From: Bacillota bacterium
GTDB lineage: Bacteria; Bacillota_I; Bacilli_A; Izemoplasmatales; Hujiaoplasmataceae
Assembly (NCBI GenBank): GCA_018816905.1
Contig: JAHIVB010000003.1
Location: 62,001 to 126,000 of the forward strand
Direction: 5' to 3'
Length of the DNA stretch: 64,000 nucleotides
The position numbers were made by a program, and so were the translations under genes. Positions within the stretch are counted from its first letter, which is position 1; every line of letters begins with the position of its first letter. Positions 52,475-61,704 of this stretch are shown piece by piece. The notes beneath the pieces are model-generated. The model saw only the letters and a list, made by a program, of their open reading frames with translations, did no database searches and had not been told where the DNA came from.

Positions 52475-52896
52475 AGTTGAACCTCTTTGTTGTGAACTTT
52501 CAAGTATTGTACCGCAAGTTCAAAAATAGCTTTGTCTGTTTGATATGTAATCAGATTAAATGCTTCTTCTTCCGTAAAAAACGCGGCTTGAGATAATTCT
52601 TCGGTTTGAACCTTTAATTTTGGAGAAAAAGTTTCTCCAACAAAAAATACGACATCTTTAATGACGTTTGGATAGGGAGAATAAGTAATGACCTCTCTAA
52701 AATCTGTATCGATGACGCAATCTAAATTTGTCTCCTCTTTTATTTCCCTCAATGCAGTTTCAAGCTCTGTTTCACCTGAATCCATATGTCCTTTCGGAAA
52801 AGACCAGTGTCCTTGATTCATCTTAATCAAGAGAAACTTAAGTAAATTTGATTCTTTTGTGTACACAACCGCGCCACATGATTTTTCTTTTCTCAT
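52471..52896 (-). CDS. NUDIX hydrolase
   Basis: 141 residues. The NUDIX box GHMDSGETELETALREIKEE (Gx5Ex7REUxEE) is at about 37-56. It hydrolyses a nucleoside diphosphate derivative; the start (MRKEKSCGAVVYT) and length resemble bacterial dinucleoside tetraphosphate hydrolases. The overlap with mutY suggests sanitising oxidised nucleotides as another possibility. The ATG at 52896 has GAGGA upstream and is preferred to 52911. Confidence 0.85.
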   Translation of the reverse strand: MRKEKSCGAVVYTKESNLLKFLLIKMNQGHWSFPKGHMDSGETELETALREIKEETNLDCVIDTDFREVITYSPYPNVIKDVVFFVGETFSPKLKVQTEELSQAAFFTEEEAFNLITYQTDKAIFELAVQYLKVHNKEVQL

Positions 52897-53006
52897 ATTT
52901 TTTCCTCGCAAACTCTAAGGGTATTATATTTCTTTATCGTGTTTTAATCAAGTAAGAAGGGCAGAATGATTGTATGTTATAATAATCTAGAAGGCCGGTG
53001 AAGAAG

Positions 53007-53789
53007 ATGCTTATAACCCAAATCAACATTGATCCTAATCCTGATAATGGATTCCCATTCTTTCTTCCAATATTTCAAAAACCGATTCACGTCACAATTC
53101 ATAAACCGGTATTAATTTTAGTCGGAGATAACGGAACCGGAAAATCGTCATTGATGAAGACTGTACAACAGAAACTTGGTCTGTATGAAATTGAAATGAA
53201 TGATTTTATTAAGAAAGATAAAATTGACGTAACCTCTGTAAATGTATCTTATCATCTCTCAAAGCCTAAGGGATTCTTTTTCGAGTCGTCAAAGTTTATC
53301 ACCTATCTAGAGTATATAAACAAAGAAAAAACCTTAGCTGAGGAAGAGCTAAAAAGAGTCGAAAAAGAATATAGAAACTCCTCTGATTTTGCACAGCAAA
53401 TGGCGTCTACTCCGTTTAAAAGAACTATCGGAGAATTGAATGGCATGTATAAACATGATTTATCCAAATCGTCACACGGTGAAAGTTATCTTGATTTCTT
53501 TACTTCAAGGTTAAGACCAGGTCAACTTTATCTTCTCGACGAACCTGAAACTCCCCTCTCCGTTCAAAACCAATTAACACTTCTAGCCCTCATTCTTGAT
53601 GGAGTGAAACAGGACTGTCAGTTTATCATAGCAACACATTCTCCCATACTTTCCGCCATACCACATGCACAAATTATTGAAATAAAAAATCAGCAATTGA
53701 TAGAAATAAAATATGAAGAGATCGAAAGCATTCAACTCTTGAAGCAATTTATCAACCATAAGGACCAATTCCTAAAACACTTTGAATAA
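53007..53789 (+). CDS. AAA/ABC-type ATP-binding protein
   Basis: 260 residues. Walker A is GDNGTGKSS near 41-49, a signature-like region FKRTIGELNG and HGESYLDFFTSRL lies mid-protein, Walker B is LYLLDEPETPLS and an H-loop is seen in IATHSP. There is no membrane domain, so it is a soluble ATPase of the AAA_21/RecF-like type. The ATG at 53007 has GGTG six bases before it; a GTG at 52998 is possible. Its role is unknown, and it lies 14 bases before a TipAS-domain gene. Confidence 0.75.
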   Translation: MLITQINIDPNPDNGFPFFLPIFQKPIHVTIHKPVLILVGDNGTGKSSLMKTVQQKLGLYEIEMNDFIKKDKIDVTSVNVSYHLSKPKGFFFESSKFITYLEYINKEKTLAEEELKRVEKEYRNSSDFAQQMASTPFKRTIGELNGMYKHDLSKSSHGESYLDFFTSRLRPGQLYLLDEPETPLSVQNQLTLLALILDGVKQDCQFIIATHSPILSAIPHAQIIEIKNQQLIEIKYEEIESIQLLKQFINHKDQFLKHFE

Positions 53790-53803
53790 AGGAGAAGAAA
53801 ACG

Positions 53804-54232
53804 ATGTCAGATCATGAAAAATTTAAACATATGAAAAAGGAAATGATTGAAAAAAACGATCATCAGTATGGTAGAGAAGTTGAAGAAAAATGGGGGAAAG
53901 AGATATATCATAAGTCTCAACAGAAAGTATCAAAAATGACCAAAGAAGACTTTGACGATGCAAACAAACTTGAAAGAGAAATCATACAATTACTGATAGA
54001 AGGCTATGCACTTTCTAACCCCGCTTCAAAACCCGCCCAAGATGCTTGTGAACGACATAAAAATTGGCTGATGCACTTTTGGCCAAGTTATTCAAAAGAG
54101 GCACATCTTGCACTTGTAGATATGTATGTACAAGACGAAAGATTTAAAGTTCATTACGATCAACATCAAGAAGGATTAGCTCTCTTTTTAAATAAATCAA
54201 TGCACATATACTTAGGTATAGAAAACATATAG
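53804..54232 (+). CDS. Stand-alone TipAS-domain protein
   Basis: 142 residues, all helical. It resembles the drug-binding TipAS domain (KLEREIIQLL, HKNWLMHFWPSYSKEAHLAL, MYVQDERFKVHYDQ). In TipA and Mta regulators this domain is fused to a MerR DNA-binding part, which is absent here. In the full-length regulators TipAS binds thiopeptide antibiotics or acts in dimer activation; a free copy could sequester a compound. AAAGGAG precedes the ATG, and the gene pairs with the ATPase upstream. Confidence 0.8.
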   Translation: MSDHEKFKHMKKEMIEKNDHQYGREVEEKWGKEIYHKSQQKVSKMTKEDFDDANKLEREIIQLLIEGYALSNPASKPAQDACERHKNWLMHFWPSYSKEAHLALVDMYVQDERFKVHYDQHQEGLALFLNKSMHIYLGIENI

Positions 54233-54245
54233 AATGAACTACAAG

Positions 54246-54280
54246 AAAAAATGAGAAAGCCAAATCTTCCTCATTTTTTT
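54246..54280 (+). terminator. Intrinsic terminator after the TipAS gene
   Basis: Stem AAAAAATGAG (54246-54255) / CTCATTTTTT (54270-54279) with a T-run. Confidence 0.8.
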
Positions 54281-54344
54281 CTTGTGAAAATCATCAAATA
54301 GGAGTACTATATGAATGAAGAAACTATCAAAAAGGAGGGTCACC

Positions 54345-56048
54345 ATGATCATTCAAGGAATACCCGTCAGCAATGGCTATGCCATTCAAAAAGTTCATAA
54401 ATGGGAAGGCCCTCATTATAACATATTTTCGCAGAGGGTCGATTCAGTTGAAACTGAAATAAAAAGGTTCCAGCAAGCAATTGCATCTGCGAAATCAGAC
54501 CTCATTGATTTGAGGAATCGAACATTGCATGAAATTGATTTGGAGCACGCTAAAATAATTGATTCACATTTACAAATCCTTGAAGACCCAGAGACCTACA
54601 ACCTTACCCTTGAGGCTCTAAAAGCAAATCACTTATGCATAGAGAAAAATTACCTTGATGTGACAGAAAAATTCGCTATCCAGTTAGAAAATGTTGACAA
54701 TGAATATCTAAAGGAAAGAGTAGCTGATATTCGTGACGTTTGTACTAGAGTCTTGTCACACTTAATGAAGACGCCTCTTTCTATTTCGGGTGAAATCACT
54801 GAAGAAGTGATTGTTGTTGCACATCATTTGCCACCAAGCATCATTGCCTCACTTGACAAACGTTTCGCAAAAGGCATTGTCACTGAATCCGGAGGAAAAA
54901 CATCTCATAGCGCTATCATGATGAGAAGTATGAATATTCCAGGCGTTTTTGGAGTCAAAGAACTATATACTTCTGTATTAAATAACCAGATAATGATAGT
55001 CGATGGTTTTTTGGGGCAAATCATTTTGTCCCCAACAGATGATCAATTAGACTTATATACCAAAAAGAGAGACATCTGGCTAGATTCAGTTAAAATAACC
55101 AAACAATCTACTAAGAAAAAAACACAGACTAAGGATCACCATCACATTCAATTGGCCGCAAATATTTTGACACCGGAAGATATCAAAAAAGCTCAACAAT
55201 GCGGAGCCGAAGGTATTGGTTTATACCGAACAGAATTTTTATACATGAAAAGCCAACTTCTTCCTACCGAAGATGAACAACTAGAGGCTTATAAAATTGC
55301 TCTTCAATCGTTTCCAAATCAGAAAGTTGTCATAAGAACACTTGATGTAGGCGCGGATAAAGAAGTACAATCCATACCCTTTGTAAAAGAACTCAATCCA
55401 TTTTTAGGATATCGATCTACCAGATTTCTATTAGGTGAACCAAAACTCTTCAAAACACAATTAAGAGCTTTGTTGAGATCGTCAGTTTATGGTCAACTTT
55501 GCATTTTATTTCCTATGATATCTACTATCGATGAACTAAAAGCAGCTAAATCATTACTCGAGGAAGCTAAGCAAGAATTGTTAAACGAAAACATTTCTTT
55601 AAATAAATATGAAGTTGGAATGATGATTGAAGTTCCCGCGGCGGCTTTAATGGCTGATTTGTTCGCAAAAGAGGTAGACTTCTTCAGTATCGGTACAAAC
55701 GACTTAATTCAATATACTTTTGCTGCAGACCGCATGAATGAGAATGTTTCATATTTATATGAGCCTTGTCACCCCGCTATAATTCGTTTAATACGTAGTG
55801 TAGTCACTTGTGCGCATAATGAAAATAAGTGGGTCGGAGTATGCGGTGAAATTGCAGGGGATGAAAATGCATCCATATTCTTGCTCGGGCTTGGAGTAGA
55901 TGAACTCTCAATGTCTCCCTCTAGAGTCAATCATATTCGAGAGAGAATATCCAAATCTGTTTATGAGAATATTGTCTCTTCAATTCCTTCAATGATGGAT
56001 GAAGAGACAAGTGCAAAGGTATGTAAAAAAATCAAAGAGCTTTTCTGA
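54345..56048 (+). CDS. ptsI: PTS enzyme I (phosphoenolpyruvate-protein phosphotransferase)
   Basis: 567 residues. The phospho-His domain motif GGKTSHSAIMMRS (His in SH) and the PEP-binding barrel (EGIGLYRTEFLYM, FFSIGTNDLIQYTFAADR, GVCGEIAGD) are present. It phosphorylates HPr at the start of sugar uptake. The ATG at 54345 follows GGAGG by five bases and gives the canonical N-terminus (IIQGIPVSNGYAI). ATGs at 54311 (other frame) and 54315 (in frame) lie upstream behind a second AGGAG. No HPr gene is next to it. Its presence agrees with CcpA-type sugar control of the cre sites. Confidence 0.95.
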   Translation: MIIQGIPVSNGYAIQKVHKWEGPHYNIFSQRVDSVETEIKRFQQAIASAKSDLIDLRNRTLHEIDLEHAKIIDSHLQILEDPETYNLTLEALKANHLCIEKNYLDVTEKFAIQLENVDNEYLKERVADIRDVCTRVLSHLMKTPLSISGEITEEVIVVAHHLPPSIIASLDKRFAKGIVTESGGKTSHSAIMMRSMNIPGVFGVKELYTSVLNNQIMIVDGFLGQIILSPTDDQLDLYTKKRDIWLDSVKITKQSTKKKTQTKDHHHIQLAANILTPEDIKKAQQCGAEGIGLYRTEFLYMKSQLLPTEDEQLEAYKIALQSFPNQKVVIRTLDVGADKEVQSIPFVKELNPFLGYRSTRFLLGEPKLFKTQLRALLRSSVYGQLCILFPMISTIDELKAAKSLLEEAKQELLNENISLNKYEVGMMIEVPAAALMADLFAKEVDFFSIGTNDLIQYTFAADRMNENVSYLYEPCHPAIIRLIRSVVTCAHNENKWVGVCGEIAGDENASIFLLGLGVDELSMSPSRVNHIRERISKSVYENIVSSIPSMMDEETSAKVCKKIKELF

Positions 56049-56053
56049 TAAAG

Positions 56054-56079
56054 AATCGACCAAAGAGTCGATTTTTTTT
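56054..56079 (+). terminator. Intrinsic terminator of ptsI
   Basis: Stem AATCGAC (56054-56060) / GTCGATT (56067-56073) followed by a run of T. Confidence 0.85.
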
Positions 56080-56161
56080 AGGGTTTAAAAATCATTTCTT
56101 AGTCTCTACCGAGACAACAAAAAAAGTTTACTTCTTTTCAGAAATAAACCTTACTTTTCAC

Positions 56162-56252
56162 TGGCGGAGAAGAGGGGATTTGAACCCCTGCACCGGGTTA
56201 ACGATCTACTAGCTTTCCAAGCCAGCCCCTTCAGCCACTTGGGTACTTCTCC
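56162..56252 (-). tRNA. tRNA-Ser (GGA)
   Basis: 91 bases with CCA encoded. Acceptor GGAGAAG / CTTCTCC, anticodon arm CTGGCTTGGAAAGCTAG with anticodon GGA, a long variable arm and T-arm GGGGTTCAAATCCCC. Confidence 0.93.
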
Positions 56253-56272
56253 GAATGTGTTTCTTAAAGAAA

Positions 56273-56296
56273 AGGCGATTAAGGTGTTAATCGCCT
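56273..56296 (-). terminator. Terminator between the two tRNA-Ser genes
   Basis: Perfect 10-bp stem AGGCGATTAA / TTAATCGCCT with a 4-base loop, followed on the minus strand by TTTTCTTT. It suggests the two tRNA-Ser genes are separate transcripts. Confidence 0.7.
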
Positions 56297-56308
56297 CGAC
56301 CTTTTTAC

Positions 56309-56399
56309 TGGCGGAGTAAGAGAGATTCGAACTCTCGCGCCGGTTCCCCGACCTACGCCCTTAGCAGGGGCGCCTCTTCGGCCTCTTGAGTATTACTCC
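56309..56399 (-). tRNA. tRNA-Ser (GCT)
   Basis: 91 bases with CCA encoded. Acceptor GGAGTAA / TTACTCC, anticodon arm CGCCCCTGCTAAGGGCG with anticodon GCT, a long variable arm and T-arm GAGAGTTCGAATCTC. Confidence 0.95.
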
Positions 56400-56455
56400 G
56401 TAAAGCAGTTAGCCATTTTATGATATACTATTTTAGGCTAACTGTCAATATTTTT

Positions 56456-57136
56456 TTAATTGACGTAAGTCTCTTCTTGCTTTTCCTCTTCAGGCTGTTG
56501 TTTAGGCAATTCTTTCTCTACTTTTGGTGTTGCTGTGTCTTTCTTTCCTTCGTTTAAAGCTTTGGAAGATTCTCTATATTTTCTGTATCCACCATATCCA
56601 TCATAACCTAAGTATAAACCTCCGCCTACAGAGATAAATAGAACAAGCCATCCTAGGAAATGAATAATGTCTACGCCCATAATGGTTAACACCAAAATGG
56701 ATGGTGCCAACAAGACGCAAATAAAATGGAACCAGAATTTGATTGGCTCTGATTTCTCTCCAAAATAATAGAGCGAAACAAAGTAAATCAATCCTCTTAC
56801 AAAGAAGAAGAATGCTAATAGGTATCCATACAAGTCGGTCCACAAATTCGAAGTTGAATTAGGTGCTACTTTTCCTGAGAATACAACAAATAGCATAAAT
56901 CCACCAACAATGATGTCAAATACAATTTCGAACAAGTTGATAGTTCGAAGCACTTCTTTCTTCAAGGTTTTCAATAAAGGTACTACTCTTAAAGCGGAAA
57001 AAATAATAATCGCAATTCCAGTGACAGCATACACAACTGTTTCATCGTAAATCCTCATCAAAATCCCTGCAGCAATCAAGATCGCTGCCAGAATCCATTT
57101 TAATAACCACCCGTAACCAAATTTTAATTTTGCCAT
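56456..57136 (-). CDS. Multi-pass membrane protein of unknown function
   Basis: 226 residues with about six hydrophobic helices (roughly 9-27, 33-50, 68-85, 100-122, 133-155 and 158-177) and a charged Lys/Glu/Pro-rich tail from about residue 188. The helix spacing resembles HdeD/DUF308 proteins, but I cannot name a family with confidence. It is probably a single gene; AAGGAGG precedes the ATG. Confidence 0.6.
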   Translation of the reverse strand: MAKLKFGYGWLLKWILAAILIAAGILMRIYDETVVYAVTGIAIIIFSALRVVPLLKTLKKEVLRTINLFEIVFDIIVGGFMLFVVFSGKVAPNSTSNLWTDLYGYLLAFFFFVRGLIYFVSLYYFGEKSEPIKFWFHFICVLLAPSILVLTIMGVDIIHFLGWLVLFISVGGGLYLGYDGYGGYRKYRESSKALNEGKKDTATPKVEKELPKQQPEEEKQEETYVN

Positions 57137-57191
57137 AAATTTTCCTCCTTTTTATGACTCACATTATAGACCTATTATATTACAAACATAC

Positions 57192-57220
57192 AAAAAAAAG
57201 TAGTCGAGCTACTTTTTTTT
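57192..57220 (-). terminator. Intrinsic terminator after the second GGDEF gene
   Basis: 12-bp stem AAAAAAAAGTAG / CTACTTTTTTTT with a 5-base loop, two bases past the stop codon. Confidence 0.8.
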
Positions 57221-57221
57221 G

Positions 57222-58805
57222 TCATTCTTTTATTGACACTTGATTTTTTCCATTATTCTTAGAAACATATAAAGCTTCATCGGCTTCCTTCAAAAATTGT
57301 TCAAATGACTTTGTAATCTGCTTGCTGGTTCCGCTCACTCCGAAACTGGCGGTAACCTTAATTTTATGTTTTTCATAGACAAATGAGTGTTTCTCTAAAA
57401 GTTTTCGAATTCTATTTGCAACTTCATAAGCTTCTTCTGGGCTCGCCCCTTTTATAGACATGACGAACTCTTCGCCACCATATCGGGCAAAAAGAATATT
57501 GCCATCCAGTTCTTTTGAAATTGTAGTCGCCATTTCTGCGAGAATATAATCTCCCGCAAGATGACCATAAATGTCATTGATATCCTTGAAATCGTCCAAA
57601 TCAAATATGATAAATGAAATCGGAGTCTTGTTAATAACAGCTTCATCGAAATCTTCTGTTGCTCGAACATAAAAGATTCTTCGATTATATATTTTAGTTA
57701 AATCGTCATAAGTTGCCATATATTCCATTTTCATCATTTCCATTTTGTGAGCAGTGATGTCTTGATATGTCAACAAATAACCTTTCAACTTTCCGCTTCG
57801 ATATAATTCTTCAACAACTACAGAGTAATATGTTTTTTTTCCGCCTTTAGTAAAAACAATCTCCTTGTTTTTATCATGAAATAGGTTTTTGACAAATGGT
57901 GTATTGTTATCATATACCGCTTCAATACTAAAGGGATCTCGAATGTTGAACTTGAATTGATATAGATTTCTTGCTGAATCATTCATGGATAGTACAAATC
58001 GATCTTTGTCGAGAATAAAGACCGGGGATGTAGCTTCTTCATACACTTGCCTATACGCTAGAGGAGTCAAATCAAATAACTCAAACTTAAATAATGCATA
58101 GAAGGCAATTAAGACCGCAATACTGGTGAGTATCGGAGAAAAATCGATTAAAACTGTCTCAGATCTCCAAAATCCAAATCCAGAGAGTGTGGCAAAGAGC
58201 AAAGAAGTCAACACCATTAGATAAGCGTTAGTTTTAGATGACATCTGTTTCTTCTGATACGAGATGTAATAATTCCTAGCCGAAAGGAAATACATGATTA
58301 TATTAAAAGAAATCAAGATATAAAAAACAATTCCCTTTGTAAATATGATTCCAACAAAACCGGAAGAAATATTGGCTTCTAGAATGATTTCATACCCTGT
58401 AAAAAACAGAGATTGAATGAATCCCAAATCTTCAGATACGACATTCCACGGAAAGATTAATTCTGATATTAGAGCGATTGCGGGAATGATGAATAGAATC
58501 GCCAGTCCTCGTTTTTTGATTTTTACCGATTTGTTTTTTTGTTGCGAAGATACTAGATTCCAGAATACGGGTATAAAAATTAGCCCCCAAGCATAGATAT
58601 GATAATAAATTATAATATAAATTTCTTGATCACTTAAGATTACGGCTGCATGTCCTATTAAGTAGAAAACGTTAGCGACAGCCAATAAACCGACTATTTT
58701 AATACCAATCAATAATTCTCTACGTGTAAAAATATAAACAGCCGCAAAAATCAAAAAAGAAGCCATACTGAAATACAGTGTAGCGATAAAGAAATCATAT
58801 CTCAT
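57222..58805 (-). CDS. Membrane-bound diguanylate cyclase (7TM-like sensor, PAS, GGDEF)
   Basis: 527 residues, a paralog of the protein at 7104 with the same layout: seven or eight helices in residues 1-245, a PAS-like domain (about 250-355) and a GGDEF domain (about 360-525) with active site GGEEF at 443-447. The RxxD inhibitory site is not conserved (KELD in that area). It should synthesise cyclic di-GMP in response to a membrane or extracellular cue. GAAGGTGAT precedes the ATG. It lies 21 bases downstream of tex and may share its transcript. Confidence 0.87.
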   Translation of the reverse strand: MRYDFFIATLYFSMASFLIFAAVYIFTRRELLIGIKIVGLLAVANVFYLIGHAAVILSDQEIYIIIYYHIYAWGLIFIPVFWNLVSSQQKNKSVKIKKRGLAILFIIPAIALISELIFPWNVVSEDLGFIQSLFFTGYEIILEANISSGFVGIIFTKGIVFYILISFNIIMYFLSARNYYISYQKKQMSSKTNAYLMVLTSLLFATLSGFGFWRSETVLIDFSPILTSIAVLIAFYALFKFELFDLTPLAYRQVYEEATSPVFILDKDRFVLSMNDSARNLYQFKFNIRDPFSIEAVYDNNTPFVKNLFHDKNKEIVFTKGGKKTYYSVVVEELYRSGKLKGYLLTYQDITAHKMEMMKMEYMATYDDLTKIYNRRIFYVRATEDFDEAVINKTPISFIIFDLDDFKDINDIYGHLAGDYILAEMATTISKELDGNILFARYGGEEFVMSIKGASPEEAYEVANRIRKLLEKHSFVYEKHKIKVTASFGVSGTSKQITKSFEQFLKEADEALYVSKNNGKNQVSIKE

Positions 58806-58826
58806 TTATCAATCACCTTCTTACTT

Positions 58827-61013
58827 TTAGGAATTATTTCCTTCCCGTGGATCAAGCATAGTAAGTTGCAGTCTCTTTCTTTGTAAGTCTGCATTAAGAA
58901 CCCAAACCTTAACAATGTCACCAACACTAACCACTTCGAGTGGATGTTTAATGTATTTTTTACTCAGTTTAGAAATGTGTACCAACCCATCTTCTTTTAT
59001 TCCACAGTCCACAAATGCGCCAAAATCAACAACATTTCTAACCGTTCCTTGAAGTTCCATTCCAGGTCTCAAATCTTCAAGCTTCAGCAGTTCACTCTTC
59101 AATAAAGGTTGAGGGTATTCATCTCTAACGTCTCTTGTCGGAGAAACAAACGCATCCAGTAAATCATCAAGCGTAATCGGATTGATATTGAGTTCTCTCG
59201 CAAGATGTACTTTGTCCATAAAAGATATTTTTAATTTTGCAGTATCTGTTCCAATTTGAGTTTTGTCCAATCCGATTTTTGATAATACCAGTTCGGCCAA
59301 ATCATAACTTTCGGGATGAATCGGCGTTTTATCAAGTGGATTTTTCGAATCCATAATTCTTAAGAATCCAACAGCCTGCTCAAAAGTCTTTGGTCCGAAT
59401 TTCGGTACTTTATTGATAGAACTTCTTGACTTGAAAGGGCCAACTGTTTCTCTATACTCGACGATATTGTTGGCAACGGTTTGAGAAAGGCCGGAAACAT
59501 ATCTTAATAAAGAAGCGGAAGCGGTATTGACGTTAACTCCAACCTGATTTACTGCTGTGGATACAACAAAATCAAGAGAGTCTGTCAATTTTGATTGACT
59601 GACATCATGTTGATATTGTCCAACTCCGATTGATTTAGGGTCAATCTTAACAAGTTCAGACAAAGGATCTTGCATTCTCCTAGCAATTGAGATTGCAGAA
59701 CGTTCTTCAACGTGAAATTCAGGAAATTCCATTCTTGCTTGATCGCTTGCAGAATATACTGAAGCTCCGGCTTCGTTGACAATAACATACTTAACATTAA
59801 GTTTGAATTCCTTAATCAATTCCACAACAAAACTTTCGGTTTCTCTTGATGCCGTACCGTTCCCAATTGCGATAACTTCAATGTGATACTTGTTTATAAA
59901 TCCTAACAAAATTCTTTTTGATGCTTCTACTTTTAAAGGGTCAGCAATGGAACCTATTTTAGTTTCGTGTGGATAAATAACTGATTTATCAATGAATTTT
60001 CCAAATGAATCAATAACTGCAATTTTACATCCGGTTCTAAACGCTGGATCGACTCCTAAAACCATTTTTCCTTTTAAAGGTGGTTGTAACAAAAGGCTTT
60101 TTAGATTTTCAGAAAATATATGAATTGCCTGATCTTCAGCTTTTTCAGTGAATTCAGCTCTGATTTCTCTTTCAATTGAGCCTGAAATCAATCTTTTATA
60201 TGCATCTTCAATTGCTTCTTCTATCAGAGTATTCACGAACGACTTTTTATTACCTACGACTTGCCTATTTAGATATGCAATAATTTCTTCTTTTGATACT
60301 TCAATTTTTGCTGAAATGATTTTTTCGTTTTCAGCACGATTAATTGCCAATATTCTATGCAATTTAATGGTTTTAAACGATTCTTCATAATCATAGTAAT
60401 TTTGATAAGTTAAATATTCATCCACAACGTCTTTTTTAATGGCGGTAACAATCTTTCCGCTTCTAGTCGTGTAATCTCGAATCCATTTTCGATAATTTGC
60501 ATTGTCTGATACAATTTCAGCGATAATATATTTTGCACCTTGAAAAGCTTCTTCTATCGTTGGAACATCCTCTTTCAAAAAAGGTTGTGCTAAATCTTCA
60601 AGTGTTCCGCTCAATGGGAAAGAAAGCATCAATTTAGCCAGGGGTTCTAACCCTTTCTTGATGGCTTCAGTTGCTTTCGTTTTCTTTTTTTCTTTAAATG
60701 GACGGTAAATGTCTTCGATATCAACTAATTTTTCCGCATTCATGATTTGAGACTGAAGTTCTTCTGTTAACAGACCTTTTTCGTCGATTAATCTGATGAT
60801 GTCTTCTTTTCTTTTTTCTAAGTTTTTACCATACTCATATTCTTTTTCTACCGCACGAATTTGTTCTTCGTCCAAAGAACCGGTCATCTCTTTACGGTAT
60901 CTGGCTATAAATGGTACCGTATTCCCGTCTTCTAAAAGACTCAGGACCACTTCGACCTGAGATTTTTTTATTTGTTGGCTTTCAGCCACTTGTTTGATTA
61001 ACAATTCATTCAT
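58827..61013 (-). CDS. tex: Tex transcription/RNA-binding factor
   Basis: 728 residues in the complete Tex order: N-terminal helical region (TVPFIARYRKEMTGSLDEEQIR), YqgF/RNase H-like domain (VLGVDPAFRTGCKIAVID), helix-hairpin-helix repeats (VGVNVNTASASLLRYVSGL, FKSRSSINKVPKFGPKTFEQAVGFLRI) and a C-terminal S1 domain (LQGTVRNVVDFGAFVDCGIKEDGLVHIS). It binds nucleic acid and is linked to transcription and RNA quality control. The ATG at 61013 follows AGGTGAT by seven bases and matches the family start; a longer in-frame ATG at 61040 is less likely. Confidence 0.95.
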   Translation of the reverse strand: MNELLIKQVAESQQIKKSQVEVVLSLLEDGNTVPFIARYRKEMTGSLDEEQIRAVEKEYEYGKNLEKRKEDIIRLIDEKGLLTEELQSQIMNAEKLVDIEDIYRPFKEKKKTKATEAIKKGLEPLAKLMLSFPLSGTLEDLAQPFLKEDVPTIEEAFQGAKYIIAEIVSDNANYRKWIRDYTTRSGKIVTAIKKDVVDEYLTYQNYYDYEESFKTIKLHRILAINRAENEKIISAKIEVSKEEIIAYLNRQVVGNKKSFVNTLIEEAIEDAYKRLISGSIEREIRAEFTEKAEDQAIHIFSENLKSLLLQPPLKGKMVLGVDPAFRTGCKIAVIDSFGKFIDKSVIYPHETKIGSIADPLKVEASKRILLGFINKYHIEVIAIGNGTASRETESFVVELIKEFKLNVKYVIVNEAGASVYSASDQARMEFPEFHVEERSAISIARRMQDPLSELVKIDPKSIGVGQYQHDVSQSKLTDSLDFVVSTAVNQVGVNVNTASASLLRYVSGLSQTVANNIVEYRETVGPFKSRSSINKVPKFGPKTFEQAVGFLRIMDSKNPLDKTPIHPESYDLAELVLSKIGLDKTQIGTDTAKLKISFMDKVHLARELNINPITLDDLLDAFVSPTRDVRDEYPQPLLKSELLKLEDLRPGMELQGTVRNVVDFGAFVDCGIKEDGLVHISKLSKKYIKHPLEVVSVGDIVKVWVLNADLQRKRLQLTMLDPREGNNS

Positions 61014-61070
61014 AAACGCATCACCTTTCATCTTGTACAATATATTTATATCATAAAAATAGAAAAAGAT

Positions 61071-61094
61071 AAATAAAAAAACCCTTTCGGGTTT
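61071..61094 (-). terminator. Intrinsic terminator after the thioredoxin-like gene
   Basis: Stem AAACCC / GGGTTT with a 4-base loop (61079-61094), followed on the minus strand by seven T. Confidence 0.85.
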
Positions 61095-61109
61095 GTTTAT
61101 TGTTTGTTT

Positions 61110-61628
61110 TTAGTTAAATGGAGCGTATGTCCCAGACTCAACTTCATTCAAAACCTGTAGCACATCATCTGTACCGATAAATTTATCCTCATACTGACCA
61201 TCCACTACTGAAACTACCATTGGAGTTCTCATGGACGCTTCATCAACTTCAGTTAAGAATAAATCTTTGAATGTGTCATCATCGGTCATATTTGCAGTAT
61301 CTACTAAAAAGATTACGGATCCATTCTTTTCTGCTTTCTCAATTAATTTCAATGCGTCTTGTTTTATGGACTCGCAGCTTGTGCAAGTATCATTGTAAAA
61401 GTAGACCAAATAATCTGGAATTTGGACAGATGAATCATCTTCTTGAGTAAAGATGTCTTCGTATGCGTCAATCTTAGTAAAATCATCATAAGATCTGGAA
61501 ACTGTCAATTGATCGTAAATGAATGCAACGAGCACGATTGCTAAGACAGTAAGGATAATTCCTACGATAACTTTGAGTAATAATTGTTCTGGAGTTTGCT
61601 TTTTAAAACCTTTTCTATATGTAGCCAT
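61110..61628 (-). CDS. Membrane-anchored thioredoxin-like protein
   Basis: 172 residues. One membrane helix (about 18-42) is followed by a thioredoxin-like domain with CTSC in YFYNDTCTSCESIKQ (about 76-90) and a cis-Pro region in MRTPMVVSVVDG. The domain is probably outside the membrane and may form or reduce disulfides. It resembles short bacterial thioredoxin-fold proteins, but no exact family can be given. GAGGTGA precedes the ATG. Confidence 0.7.
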   Translation of the reverse strand: MATYRKGFKKQTPEQLLLKVIVGIILTVLAIVLVAFIYDQLTVSRSYDDFTKIDAYEDIFTQEDDSSVQIPDYLVYFYNDTCTSCESIKQDALKLIEKAEKNGSVIFLVDTANMTDDDTFKDLFLTEVDEASMRTPMVVSVVDGQYEDKFIGTDDVLQVLNEVESGTYAPFN

Positions 61629-61704
61629 ATTTTCACCTCAGCATGTATCATTTTACATAATTTTTTCTTTTTTTGCAAGTATTATTTGTTTAATGCGAAA
61701 AACT

